Part shown: piece by piece, positions 40,984 through 49,266 of the stretch
How the letters are laid out: every line of letters begins with the position of its first letter
Position numbering within the stretch: position 1 is the stretch's first letter
Source of the DNA: Halochromatium sp.
Lineage (GTDB): Bacteria; Pseudomonadota; Gammaproteobacteria; Chromatiales; Chromatiaceae
Reading direction: 5' to 3'
Length of the DNA: 53,275 nucleotides
Assembly (NCBI GenBank): GCA_010912705.1
Contig: POWB01000022.1
Location: 40,053-93,327, forward strand
Translations under genes and position numbers: made by a program
Notes under the pieces: model-generated
Told to the model about the DNA's origin: nothing
What the model saw: the letters and a program-made list of their open reading frames with translations, nothing else
Databases searched by the model: none

Positions 40984-41357
40984 CAATGGCGGGCCTGTCT
41001 TTGGGCCGGTCGAGATTTGGGGGTCGGTGAGCGATCTTAAGTTGTGCATAGGCCGGTTTGGCGGCACAAGCGTCATAAATTCTACTCGTCTGGCAACGCA
41101 TGAAGCCAGCCAAAGGGCGCTTTTCTTATGATCTGAGGCACCTTGTGGGCATCTAAGTCGATTCCCAGCAAGCCTTTTACCCTCGTCCTAAAGTTAAGAG
41201 CCATAGATGAGTACAGATAAAGCCGGATAAAAATAGCAAGGATCTGGATGGTCAGTGGTCGGGCTCAGCCACTGGGTCACTGGGCACCGGCGCCATCCGC
41301 GCGTTAAGCTTTGTCCCCTGGTATTCAGTTGCGACCGAAGCAAGAGGCTAATGCTCA
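40984..41357. other. Divergent intergenic region between the S1-repeat and DHH genes
   Basis: About 370 bases, AT-richer at 41075-41250. It presumably carries both promoters. I see no RNA gene, repeat or clear promoter pair, and no frame with protein-like composition. Confidence 0.4.
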
Positions 41358-42323
41358 ATGACCCGCTACGATGTCTTCAATGGCGATGCCGACGGCCTCT
41401 GTGCCCTGCAACAGTTGCACTTGACGGAGCCGGATGCTGAGCAGGCGGTCCTGATCACCGGTACCAAGCGGGATATCGCGCTATTACAGCAGGTGCCGGC
41501 CGGGGCAGGGGATCAGGTCACAGTGCTCGATGTCTCGCTGGACAAGAATCGCAGCGCGTTGCTTGAACTGCTCGAGCGTGGAGCGACGCTGCGCTACATC
41601 GATCACCATTACCCCGGTGAGATCCCTGTGCATCCGAATCTGCAGGCCCACATCGATACCACCGCGGATCGTGGCACTAGCCTATTGGTCGACGATCTGC
41701 TCGCGGGGCGGCAGCGGGCTTGGGCTGTGGTCGGCACCTTTGGCGATAACTTCGACGCTGCCGCGATGCGTGCGGCGGAGCCACTCGGGCTGCAGCAGGA
41801 TCAGCTCGAGCGCTTGCGCGAGCTTGGTATTCTGCTCAACTACAATGGCTATGGCGCGACGGTGGCCGATCTGCATTTTCCTCCGGATGCCTTATTCAAG
41901 CGTTTGCGACCCTATGCTGATCCGCTCGAATTCGTCCGTTGCGATCAGGCCTTTGAGGCCTTGCGCAACGGTTATGCTGAGGATATGGCCGCTGCCCGCG
42001 CATTAAGCCCGGAGCACCAGAGTGCGACCCATCTGCTGATGCTGCTGCCGGCTGCAGCCTGGGCACGCCGCGTCGGTGGCGTCTATGCCAATGAGCTGGC
42101 GCAGCAGGCACCGGCGCGCGCGCACGCCATGCTGACTCGGCTCGAGCAAGGTGGTTTCGTGGTCAGTGTACGGGCGCCGATCAACCGTCCGGATGGTGCC
42201 GATGCGCTTTGCCGCCAGTTCGACACCGGTGGCGGCCGCAAGGCTGCGGCTGGTATCAACCAGTTAGCAGATAGCGACTATCCGCGTTTCGTCGCGGCCT
42301 TCTTGGCGGCCTTTGGTGATTAG
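41358..42323 (+). CDS. DHH-family phosphoesterase
   Basis: Predicted manganese-dependent phosphodiesterase or oligonucleotide/nanoRNA hydrolase. The N-terminal motif DVFNGDADGLCAL supplies metal-binding Asp10 and Asp12. The name-giving DHH is at 82-84 in YIDHHYPG. The C-terminal DHHA1-type substrate motif is GGGRKAAAGIN. Length is 321 residues. There is no CBS or membrane domain, so it is neither a GdpP nor a pyrophosphatase-type protein. The gene starts with a conventional ATG. Its stop lies in an 11-bp tandem duplication, and the RyR-domain gene begins 22 bases later, so the two are probably co-transcribed. Confidence 0.9.
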   Translation: MTRYDVFNGDADGLCALQQLHLTEPDAEQAVLITGTKRDIALLQQVPAGAGDQVTVLDVSLDKNRSALLELLERGATLRYIDHHYPGEIPVHPNLQAHIDTTADRGTSLLVDDLLAGRQRAWAVVGTFGDNFDAAAMRAAEPLGLQQDQLERLRELGILLNYNGYGATVADLHFPPDALFKRLRPYADPLEFVRCDQAFEALRNGYAEDMAAARALSPEHQSATHLLMLLPAAAWARRVGGVYANELAQQAPARAHAMLTRLEQGGFVVSVRAPINRPDGADALCRQFDTGGGRKAAAGINQLADSDYPRFVAAFLAAFGD

Positions 42324-42337
42324 GCCGTGATTAGGCC
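42316..42337. repeat. Tandem 11-bp duplication at the DHH gene stop
   Basis: GTGATTAGGCC occurs at 42316-42326 and 42327-42337. The first TAG (42321) is the stop codon; the second (42332) lies in another frame. Confidence 0.88.
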
Positions 42338-42345
42338 ATGAGACA

Positions 42346-44202
42346 ATGGCCATCTCTCTGAGGAAGAACCAGGATCGTTCTTACATCCGGGTGCTCAAGA
42401 TCCGCCGAAGACAGCTGATCCTGCTTGGGCAAGGCCCTGTCGCTGATGCCTGCGCCCGCGCCTTGGCTCGCGGTCCGGAGCGGCTGATTCGGGTGCGGGC
42501 GACTGAGGTTGCAGCGCCTGAGCTTTCGAAGGCCGATGTCTTGGTGCTTGCGGGTCTCAATGATCCGCTTGCGCAGTTAAACGCCTTAGCAACGCAGCTC
42601 GAGCAGAGGCGCCGTCGGCGTCCGTTACCCGTGCTGGTTGTCGATGACGGCCTAGCCTCCACGACGAGCACCTCGGCTGCGTCCAGCGCGCGCTGGCTGG
42701 ATAGGCTCCAGCTTGAGCAGCTCTCCGTTCCAGTGGCCGCTGCGCGGCGTCTGCTTGCGCGCTGGCCCTTGCATTGGGGGGCAGACCCGCGCTTTGGCCA
42801 GCCGATTCATCTCGTCATTTGCGGTCGCAGTCGGTTTGCTGAGGCGCTGCTATTGCATGGGCTGCGGATCAGTGGTTACGGTGGGTCGCGGACCCGTTTC
42901 ACGCTCCTGAGTGAGGACCCAGCGACTTGGGCGCAAACCTTTTCGCAGGCCTATCCGCAGGTGCATGAGATCGCCGACGTCCTGTTTGGCTCAGAGGACG
43001 TGATGGACTGGTCCGATGTGCCGCTGGTGACCATGGTCGTGGTTTGCCAGCCGCCTGATGCGCTGTCCGACGCGCTGAGTCAGGCGCGCGTACTGGCCAA
43101 GCATCTGCTCGACAGGCAGCAGTGCTCGCCGCCGATCTTGGTGGAGATCGGGGATGCAGAGCCCAGTGGTGAACTCAGCGATTGGGATGGACAGCTGATC
43201 CCGATCAGCTACAGAAGACTGGCATTAGATCGAGCCGTCCTGCTCGAGGGGCGTGGTGACGAGCTGGCGCGCGTGATCCACGAGCACTATCGGGATACCA
43301 CCGAAGCGCAGGGTCGCGATCCATCGCTGGAGCCAGCAGGACGGCCCTGGTCGACCCTGGCGGCCTCCTATCGGGATGCCAATCGCCACCAAGCCGATCA
43401 TCTCTGGGCAAAGCTGGCGATGACTGATTGCCAAGCGGTGCCAGAGAGTCAGGTCGAGTCCTTTGCCTTCGCGCCGATCGAGGTCGAGCGGCTGGCGGTG
43501 ATCGAGCATGGCCGTTGGGCCGCGGATCGCTGGCTAGATGGCTGGTCCTATGCGCCGACGCGCGACAATGCGCGCAAGCATCATCCGCAGCTGATCCCTT
43601 ATCAGCAGCTATCTGGGCCGATGAAAGACCTGGATCGGTTTGCAGTGCGGCTGGTGCCGACCCTATTGGCGCGCTCTGGACTGGGTGTGCTGCGTCTCTT
43701 GTTGGTTGGCTTGGCGCCAATCAAGACCGCCCTTGGTGCTACCGATGAGGATAGCGAGCCTTGCAGAGCTGCCGTTAGAAGGCGGCAAGGGACGCGGCTC
43801 GCGCTGCTGATGCGGCGAGCATTGACACGATTGGTGGCACGTTATCCTGATCGTGCCTTGATCATTGCTGCAGCGCTCGATGATCCTGCTGCTCGAGCCT
43901 TCGTCAGGATAGCCACTGATGAGTGGGGCGCTGGATTCTTCTTGCTGCTGCCACAGCCGTTGCCGCGGGTGCTTGGCGGTCTCGATGCAGCAGCAGGTTT
44001 GCAGGTGCTCAGCTTGGTGGCGCGAGCCGAACGCAGGATTTTGCTGCCAGATCCCGGCGACCTAGAGCGCTGGCTCGAACAGCGAGCCGAGATTTTGGTG
44101 GAGATTGGGGATGAAGCGCTGGCAGCGGAAGACAAGGCTGCTCGCCCTAAGCGTCTTCGTATCAGGCTGACCACTGGGCTTGAGTGGAGCTTCGAGTATT
44201 GA
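42346..44202 (+). CDS. RyR-domain protein with Rossmann-type N-terminal region
   Basis: A 618-residue soluble protein. Residues 20-265 look like two Rossmann/TrkA-N-type units: LILLGQGPVADACARAL and, after LHWGADPRFGQ, IHLVICGRSRFAEALLLHGL. The RyR domain, named after ryanodine receptors, spans about 380-440, with HGRWAADRWLDGWSYAP, the basic HHPQLIPY and LDRFAVR. Before it, RDANRHQADHLWAKL is the usual lead-in helix. The final ~150 residues (ALIIAAALDDPAARAFVRIA, GFFLLLPQPLP) have the strand-helix pattern of a further Rossmann-like sensor but no motif. Bacterial RyR proteins have been proposed to bind nucleotide-type ligands. It probably shares a transcript with the DHH phosphodiesterase. 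Confidence 0.82.
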   Translation: MAISLRKNQDRSYIRVLKIRRRQLILLGQGPVADACARALARGPERLIRVRATEVAAPELSKADVLVLAGLNDPLAQLNALATQLEQRRRRRPLPVLVVDDGLASTTSTSAASSARWLDRLQLEQLSVPVAAARRLLARWPLHWGADPRFGQPIHLVICGRSRFAEALLLHGLRISGYGGSRTRFTLLSEDPATWAQTFSQAYPQVHEIADVLFGSEDVMDWSDVPLVTMVVVCQPPDALSDALSQARVLAKHLLDRQQCSPPILVEIGDAEPSGELSDWDGQLIPISYRRLALDRAVLLEGRGDELARVIHEHYRDTTEAQGRDPSLEPAGRPWSTLAASYRDANRHQADHLWAKLAMTDCQAVPESQVESFAFAPIEVERLAVIEHGRWAADRWLDGWSYAPTRDNARKHHPQLIPYQQLSGPMKDLDRFAVRLVPTLLARSGLGVLRLLLVGLAPIKTALGATDEDSEPCRAAVRRRQGTRLALLMRRALTRLVARYPDRALIIAAALDDPAARAFVRIATDEWGAGFFLLLPQPLPRVLGGLDAAAGLQVLSLVARAERRILLPDPGDLERWLEQRAEILVEIGDEALAAEDKAARPKRLRIRLTTGLEWSFEY

Positions 44203-44285
44203 GTCGATCGCTGGGCTCGATCTGGCTGCAACAAGCGGGCTCTGTGTTGATTTTGCTGAGCTTGGATTTTACTTGGCTCAGGCGG

Positions 44286-44789
44286 TCAGGTGCTCGGCAG
44301 GAGTTCGTTGGCATTTACTGCGACTTCGCTATCAGCGCTGATCGGAAAATGGTAGCCCTGATGCAGGCAATAGCCGAGCCATCTGGAGACAAAGAGGTTG
44401 GCACGCCATTTGGCGGCTAAGGCGGGCGCTTGGTAATGACTGAGGATGGGCAGTACGGTTTGCCTGAGATTAAGCACCTCGACCTGCGCCGCATCATGAT
44501 AGGCGCGCAACAGTGCATCCGGCTCCGAGGGATGCTGTACGCCCGCTTCCCCGCGCAGCAGGTGGGTGAGACGTAAGGTCGTCGTGTAGCGCGATTGCTC
44601 GATGATCGAGAGTGACAGCTCTGCTAGACCCTCAGGTCTCGAGCGAAGCTGGTTGGCGAGCTGCGGCAGCCTGGGGGCAAGCCGCATCAAGGCGCAATAG
44701 CTCTCTTCGCATAACGCCATCAATCCACCGACGTCAGGTGGCGGCGTCAGCAGTGCGAGGCGAGTGAAGAAGCACCTGGGTGCCTGCAT
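44286..44789 (-). CDS. YqiB-family protein (DUF1249)
   Basis: Uncharacterised gammaproteobacterial family. Signatures are LMALCEESYCALMRLAP near the start, the strand ESRYTT-type segment present as EQSRYTTTLRLTHLL, AYHDAAQVEVLNLRQTV, and the C-terminal WRANLFVSRWLGYCLHQGY. All four align in order with E. coli YqiB as I remember it. The product is 167 residues from the ATG at 44789; a TTG 12 codons earlier is possible and neither has a clear ribosome-binding site. In enterobacteria the gene sits with nudF and cpdA; here it follows trxA by 51 bases on the same strand. Confidence 0.8.
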   Translation of the reverse strand: MQAPRCFFTRLALLTPPPDVGGLMALCEESYCALMRLAPRLPQLANQLRSRPEGLAELSLSIIEQSRYTTTLRLTHLLRGEAGVQHPSEPDALLRAYHDAAQVEVLNLRQTVLPILSHYQAPALAAKWRANLFVSRWLGYCLHQGYHFPISADSEVAVNANELLPST

Positions 44790-44840
44790 GCTGACGCTCA
44801 GCCGAGTCCGTAGGCCTAGACGCAAATGCTGCGCTGGGCT

Positions 44841-45212
44841 TCAGGCGGTATCCCCTTGCTGTTTGGCGATATCGGCGCGCACCTGGTCCATGTCTAAGTC
44901 TTTAGCCTTGCCGATCAACTCCCGGAATGAGCTCTCAGGGAGCGCGCCGGGCTGCGAGAAGATGATCACATTGTCGCGGAAGATCATCAGTGTTGGGATC
45001 GAGCGGATCTGAAAGTGAGCAGCAATGCCCTGTGCCTCTTCGGTATTGACCTTGGCGAAGACGATATCCTCGTGGTCGTTCGAGACCTTCTCGAAGACGG
45101 GCGCGAAGGAGCGGCAAGGGCCGCACCAGGTTGCCCAGAAGTCGACGATGACGAAGGGATTATCGTTGATGGTCTGTTCGAAGGTCTGCTCGTTGAGCTC
45201 TACGACGGCCAT
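44841..45212 (-). CDS. trxA: Thioredoxin
   Basis: Cytoplasmic thiol-disulfide oxidoreductase. The WCGPC active site is at 29-33 after VIVDFWAT, and the cis-Pro loop reads IRSIPTLMIF. The first ~105 residues are a standard thioredoxin domain. The extra ~15-residue charged helix at the C-terminus (MDQVRADIAKQQ) makes it longer (123 aa) than E. coli TrxA, so it is one of the secondary thioredoxins common in these bacteria. There is no signal peptide. It is followed by the YqiB-family gene. Confidence 0.95.
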   Translation of the reverse strand: MAVVELNEQTFEQTINDNPFVIVDFWATWCGPCRSFAPVFEKVSNDHEDIVFAKVNTEEAQGIAAHFQIRSIPTLMIFRDNVIIFSQPGALPESSFRELIGKAKDLDMDQVRADIAKQQGDTA

Positions 45213-45296
45213 GAGCGGCTCCTGTGTCGCTAAAAAGTGGCCGGCAGTCTAACAGACTCATTGCCTATCTCGCTGGTTCCCGCCCTCAGGGCGCGG

Positions 45297-45887
45297 TCAT
45301 TTGGCGTTGCGGTGCTTCATCAGGACACTAAAGTCGTCTGCGACGTAGCCCTCAACGATCTCTAAGTCGACATCCATCTCAGCCGCCCAGGCCTCGACGG
45401 CCTCGGGCAGCACATAGTTGAAGGTCAGCGAGAGCTGGTTTCCCTTGAGCAGATTGAAGACCAGTCCATAGCGCGCGGCGCTCAGGCAGCGAGCGATGAA
45501 GGCGCCAGTCTCATCATGCGTTAAGAGTGCCATGGCACCGCAGGCAAAGTACCAATCGGCCTCCGGGAGCGGGTCGCTCAGTACATCACAATGCAGGATG
45601 GTGCAGCCGGTTCGGGCCTGGGCTCGCTCCACCATCACCTCAACGGCATCGAGGCCGATGTACTGACGCGGTAGATCCTGACGGGCAGCAAGGAAGGCGT
45701 GCAGGTCGCCAAGGCCGCAACCGACGTCGACGAGCGAGATCCCTGACAGATCCGACGGCAGTAGGCCACGCAGCACCTGGAACCGAATCTGCTGGCTTTC
45801 GGTCGAGCGCCAGTGCATGCCTTCGGCGTTCTCGCCGTATAGGGCCAAGGCGTGATGGTAAAAGCTGTCGATATCGACGCGTGGCAT
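45297..45887 (-). CDS. Class I SAM-dependent methyltransferase, substrate unknown
   Basis: Single Rossmann-type methyltransferase domain. Motif I is LVDVGCGLGDLHAFL (about residues 52-66), with a following acidic residue in YIGLDAVEVMVERA. Motif IV sits in WYFACGAMALL, where the usual N/D-P-P is absent, so an N-methylating nucleic-acid enzyme is unlikely. The 196-residue product opens with DSFYHHALALYGENAEGMHW, a lead segment seen in this uncharacterised group. ATG at 45887 has GGAG six bases upstream and was preferred to an earlier in-frame start at 45932. It diverges from the iscR-like gene. Confidence 0.85.
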   Translation of the reverse strand: MPRVDIDSFYHHALALYGENAEGMHWRSTESQQIRFQVLRGLLPSDLSGISLVDVGCGLGDLHAFLAARQDLPRQYIGLDAVEVMVERAQARTGCTILHCDVLSDPLPEADWYFACGAMALLTHDETGAFIARCLSAARYGLVFNLLKGNQLSLTFNYVLPEAVEAWAAEMDVDLEIVEGYVADDFSVLMKHRNAK

Positions 45888-45996
45888 CTTTCGCTCCTCG
45901 ATCAAAAAATGTTGAACGGTTTTCCTTGACAAATGATCAGTGCAAAACCAAGTAAGACCCTAGGATAAGGCTGCGTTAACCTTCAGGCATTACACC

Positions 45997-46467
45997 ATGA
46001 GACTCTCCACCAAGGGCCGCTATGCCGTCACCGCCATGCTCGATCTTGCACTCAACTCGGGCCGAGGACCGGTGACGCTGGCCGACATCTCGGTTAATCA
46101 AGGTATCTCATTGTCCTACTTAGAACAGCTCTTCGCAGCGCTGCGCGCGAAGCAGTTGGTGCGGGGGATTCGGGGTCCAGGAGGAGGATACTATCTCGGT
46201 AAGGGGGCAGATGAGATCTCGATCGCGGACATCATTTGCGCTGTGGACGAATGGGTCGAGTTTACTCGATGTGGTGGTCGCGAGAACTGCCGCGGCGGCG
46301 AGCGCTGCCTCACGCATAGCCTCTGGGATCAACTGAGCGACGAGATCTTCACATTCCTCAGCGAGATCTCGCTGGCGGATCTAGTCGAGCGCGGGCAGCG
46401 TCAACAGCGGCAAGGCGAGCGCGTCGAGAGGCATCCTATGACTGCAGGGAAACAGCGGGCTGCCTAA
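45997..46467 (+). CDS. iscR: IscR-type Rrf2 transcription regulator
   Basis: [2Fe-2S]-sensing repressor/activator of iron-sulfur cluster biogenesis. The winged helix-turn-helix is at residues 1-70 ([19 protein letters not shown] and [13 protein letters not shown]). The cluster ligands are at exactly the E. coli IscR positions: Cys92, Cys98, Cys104 and His107 in [17 protein letters not shown]. Length is 156. It is unusual that iscS, iscU or suf genes do not follow; the next gene on this strand is prmB, 234 bases later. Upstream, TTGACA at 45926-45931 could be a -35 element, but no matching -10 is evident. Confidence 0.9.
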   Translation: MRLSTKGRYAVTAMLDLALNSGRGPVTLADISVNQGISLSYLEQLFAALRAKQLVRGIRGPGGGYYLGKGADEISIADIICAVDEWVEFTRCGGRENCRGGERCLTHSLWDQLSDEIFTFLSEISLADLVERGQRQQRQGERVERHPMTAGKQRAA

Positions 46468-46701
46468 TTAGGTCGCGCCTTGATTGGGTCAGCGGTCTTG
46501 GCCTAGATCAGTTTGACGATGCATCCTATCGGCAGCCCTGACTGAGCTAATGCTATGCTTAGCGATTCCGCTCACTTCCAACAACGCGCTTAACCGCTCA
46601 GGCGTTTTGGCACAGAGACCCTGTGCATCGCAGCAAGGCCCTCGCACCCTGGCATCGTTGCGACGAGCAGCCCCTAAGCACCAGCGAGAGCCCCCGTCGC
46701 C

Positions 46702-47631
46702 ATGCAGGTTGATACCGATGAGCTTCTGACGATTCAGGACCTAGTCCGCTGGGGCGCATGCCGCTTCATTGAGGCTGGTCTGCATTTCGGCCATGGCACA
46801 GACAATGCCTTCGATGAGGCCGCTTGGCTGGTGGCTGAGGCGCTAAAGATGCCACCGGCGCTGATCGGCGATTATGGTCAGTGCCGCGTCACCGGCCTGG
46901 AGCGTGAGGTTGTGACCGACCTGCTTGCGCGCCGTGTTGACGAACGTCGGCCATCCGCCTACCTCACCGGGCGTACCTGGTTTGCAGGGCTGGAGATGAT
47001 CGTCTCCGACCAGGTCATGGTGCCGCGCTCGCCACTGGCCGAGCTGATTCGTGATGGCTTCGCGCCCTGGATCGATCCCGCCGAGGTCAGCCGAGTGCTC
47101 GATCTCTGTACCGGCAGTGGCTGTATTGGTATTGCCGCAGCCATGCATCTGCCGGACGCCGATGTCGATCTGGCCGACATCTCGCCCGCCGCGCTGCGGA
47201 TCGCGATGCGTAATCGCGCGATGCACGGACTCGAGGAGCGAGTCCGGATCATCGAGTCGGACCTGTTTGCTGCTATCGATGGCGAGGCCGACTACGATGT
47301 TATCGTCTCCAACCCGCCCTATGTTGCGGCAGCAGAGCTGGAATCACTTCCCGCCGAGTATCGGCATGAGCCGAGGCTAGCCTTTGCCGCTGGCGAGACC
47401 GGTCTAGACCTGGTTTTGCGTATCCTCCGCGATGCCCCCGACTTCTTGGCCGATAATGGTATCTTGATCGTCGAGGTTGGCAGCGCCGCGGAAGCCTTGC
47501 AGGATTGTTTCCCGGAGCTGCAGTTGACCTGGCTCGAGTTCGAGCAGGGGGGCGATGGCGTGTTTCTGCTGCGTCGCCAAGAGCTTGTCGACGCGCATCC
47601 GGCCTTTGCCGAGGCGGTTGCGGGCTCCTGA
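46702..47631 (+). CDS. prmB: Ribosomal protein uL3 glutamine methyltransferase
   Basis: Methylates a glutamine of ribosomal protein L3 (PrmB branch of the HemK/PrmA-type N5-glutamine methyltransferases). SAM motif VLDLCTGSGCIGIA is at 132-145, and the catalytic NPPY at 204-207 is followed by VAAAELESLPAEYRHEP, the PrmB-like form of the HemK motif. The N-terminal helical domain (residues 1-90) contains the typical FGHGTDNAFDEAAWLV. Length is 309, normal for PrmB and longer than PrmC. It is followed by hemN after 58 bases. Confidence 0.93.
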   Translation: MQVDTDELLTIQDLVRWGACRFIEAGLHFGHGTDNAFDEAAWLVAEALKMPPALIGDYGQCRVTGLEREVVTDLLARRVDERRPSAYLTGRTWFAGLEMIVSDQVMVPRSPLAELIRDGFAPWIDPAEVSRVLDLCTGSGCIGIAAAMHLPDADVDLADISPAALRIAMRNRAMHGLEERVRIIESDLFAAIDGEADYDVIVSNPPYVAAAELESLPAEYRHEPRLAFAAGETGLDLVLRILRDAPDFLADNGILIVEVGSAAEALQDCFPELQLTWLEFEQGGDGVFLLRRQELVDAHPAFAEAVAGS

Positions 47632-47689
47632 CTGATCTAAAACAATGCAACGAGGTCCTGCCGCCGGCGCCTCGAGGTAGAGGATAATA

Positions 47690-49162
47690 ATGCTTGAGAA
47701 GACCCACACCACCACGACCGAAGACCCCAGTGACCGCTTAGCAGGGGCGGTGGGCTCCTTGGCGAGCGAGGGCGCAGCCGATCAGCGCACGGTATTCGAT
47801 CTGGAACTGATCCAGCGCTACGATCAGAGCGGCCCGCGCTACACCTCCTATCCCACAGCGGTCGAGTTCGACCCCGCCTTTGATGAGGCACGCTACAAGC
47901 AGGTCTGCCAAGCGACCAATGCCAGCGGCCGACCGCTCTCGCTCTACTTCCATATCCCGTTCTGCGACACGGTCTGCTTTTACTGCGCCTGCAACAAGAT
48001 CGCGACCAAAGACCGCAGCCTGGTGCAACCCTATCTCGATCGCGTCTACAAAGAGCTGGCGATGCAGTCGGCGCTATTTGATGACGACCGCGTCGTCGAG
48101 CAACTGCACTGGGGTGGCGGCACGCCGACCTTCATCAGCGCGGTGCAGATGCGCGAGCTGATGGCCGAGACCCGCAAGCAGTTCAAGCTCGCTGACGACG
48201 AGATCGGCGAGTATTCGATCGAGATCGACCCGCGCGAGGCCAAGGGCGATACCATCGCGTTGCTGCGCGAGATCGGCTTCAATCGCATGAGCCTAGGCGT
48301 GCAGGATTTCGATCCGCGGGTGCAGAAGGCGGTCAACCGGATTCAGACCCAAGAAGAGACCTTCGCTGTGCTCGAGGCCGCGCGCAGCGAGGGCTTCCGT
48401 TCGATCAGTATCGACCTGATCTACGGCCTGCCACATCAGACCGCCGAGAGCTTCATGGAGACGCTCGAACAGATCATCGCCGTTGGCCCCGAGCGTCTGT
48501 CGGTGTTCAACTACGCGCATCTGCCGCGTCGTTTTATGCCCCAGCGCCGGATCGACGAAGACCAGCTGCCACCGCCGCAGGTCAAGCTCGAGATCCTGCA
48601 GGCGACCACCGAGCGTCTGGCCGAGGCCGGCTGGCTCTATATCGGCATGGACCACTTTGCCCGCCCCGATGATGAGCTGGCGCTGGCGCAGCGCAACGGC
48701 ACCCTCTACCGCAACTTCCAGGGCTACTCGACCCATGCCGACTGCGATCTGATCGGCATCGGCGTGACCTCAATCGGCAAGGTCGGTGCGACCTATGGCC
48801 AGAACCGACGCGAGCTGGATGAGTACTACGCCGACATCGACGGCGGCCGGCTGCCGGTGTTCCGCGGCATCGAACTGAGCCGCGATGATGAGATCCGCCG
48901 CGACGTCATCACCCGTCTGATCTGTCACTTCAAGCTCGATTTCAGCGAGGTCGAGCGCGCCTGGGAGCTGAATTTCCAGGACTACTTCGGCCGCGATCTC
49001 GCCAAGCTCGAGGGCATGCAGGCCGATGGACTGCTCGAGATCGATGCCAGCGGTATCCGCGTGCTGCCCAAGGGGCGCATGCTGATCCGCAACATCTGCA
49101 TGGCCTTCGATGCCTATATGGAGGCTAAACAGGGGCAGGGTGGTTTCTCGAAGGTGATCTAG
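47690..49162 (+). CDS. hemN: Oxygen-independent coproporphyrinogen III oxidase
   Basis: Radical-SAM enzyme converting coproporphyrinogen III to protoporphyrinogen IX without oxygen, as needed for haem and bacteriochlorophyll under anoxia. Radical-SAM cysteines are Cys92, Cys96 and Cys99 in HIPFCDTVCFYCAC; Cys101 is the additional conserved Cys of true HemN. Further signatures are RYTSYPTA, LHWGGGTP, the SIEIDPRE segment, and the C-terminal HemN domain. Length is 490 residues because of a ~35-residue Thr- and Glu-rich N-terminal extension. No FNR-type box is visible in the 58 bases upstream. The stop codon is the first of three TAGs in a triplicated 10-bp repeat. Confidence 0.96.
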   Translation: MLEKTHTTTTEDPSDRLAGAVGSLASEGAADQRTVFDLELIQRYDQSGPRYTSYPTAVEFDPAFDEARYKQVCQATNASGRPLSLYFHIPFCDTVCFYCACNKIATKDRSLVQPYLDRVYKELAMQSALFDDDRVVEQLHWGGGTPTFISAVQMRELMAETRKQFKLADDEIGEYSIEIDPREAKGDTIALLREIGFNRMSLGVQDFDPRVQKAVNRIQTQEETFAVLEAARSEGFRSISIDLIYGLPHQTAESFMETLEQIIAVGPERLSVFNYAHLPRRFMPQRRIDEDQLPPPQVKLEILQATTERLAEAGWLYIGMDHFARPDDELALAQRNGTLYRNFQGYSTHADCDLIGIGVTSIGKVGATYGQNRRELDEYYADIDGGRLPVFRGIELSRDDEIRRDVITRLICHFKLDFSEVERAWELNFQDYFGRDLAKLEGMQADGLLEIDASGIRVLPKGRMLIRNICMAFDAYMEAKQGQGGFSKVI

Positions 49163-49182
49163 GGCGATCTAGGGTGATCTAG
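49153..49182. repeat. Triplicated 10-bp unit carrying the hemN stop
   Basis: GGTGATCTAG (49153-49162), GGCGATCTAG (49163-49172) and GGTGATCTAG (49173-49182) follow head to tail. The three TAG triplets at 49160, 49170 and 49180 occupy the three frames. Confidence 0.9.
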
Positions 49183-49266
49183 GGTTGCGACGGCGACCAG
49201 CCGCTCTGCACTGGCGAGCGCGGCGGTAGCGCGAGATTCAGAGTGGCCGGACGCGGAAGGGCAGGC

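Noticed and set aside
45926..45940. FNR box TTGACAAATGATCAG
   Set aside because: Spacing is off by one and two half-site bases differ from TTGAT-N4-ATCAA.
45926..45966. sigma70 promoter of iscR from TTGACA
   Set aside because: No -10-like hexamer at a 16-18 base spacing; TAGGAT at 45961 is 29 bases away.
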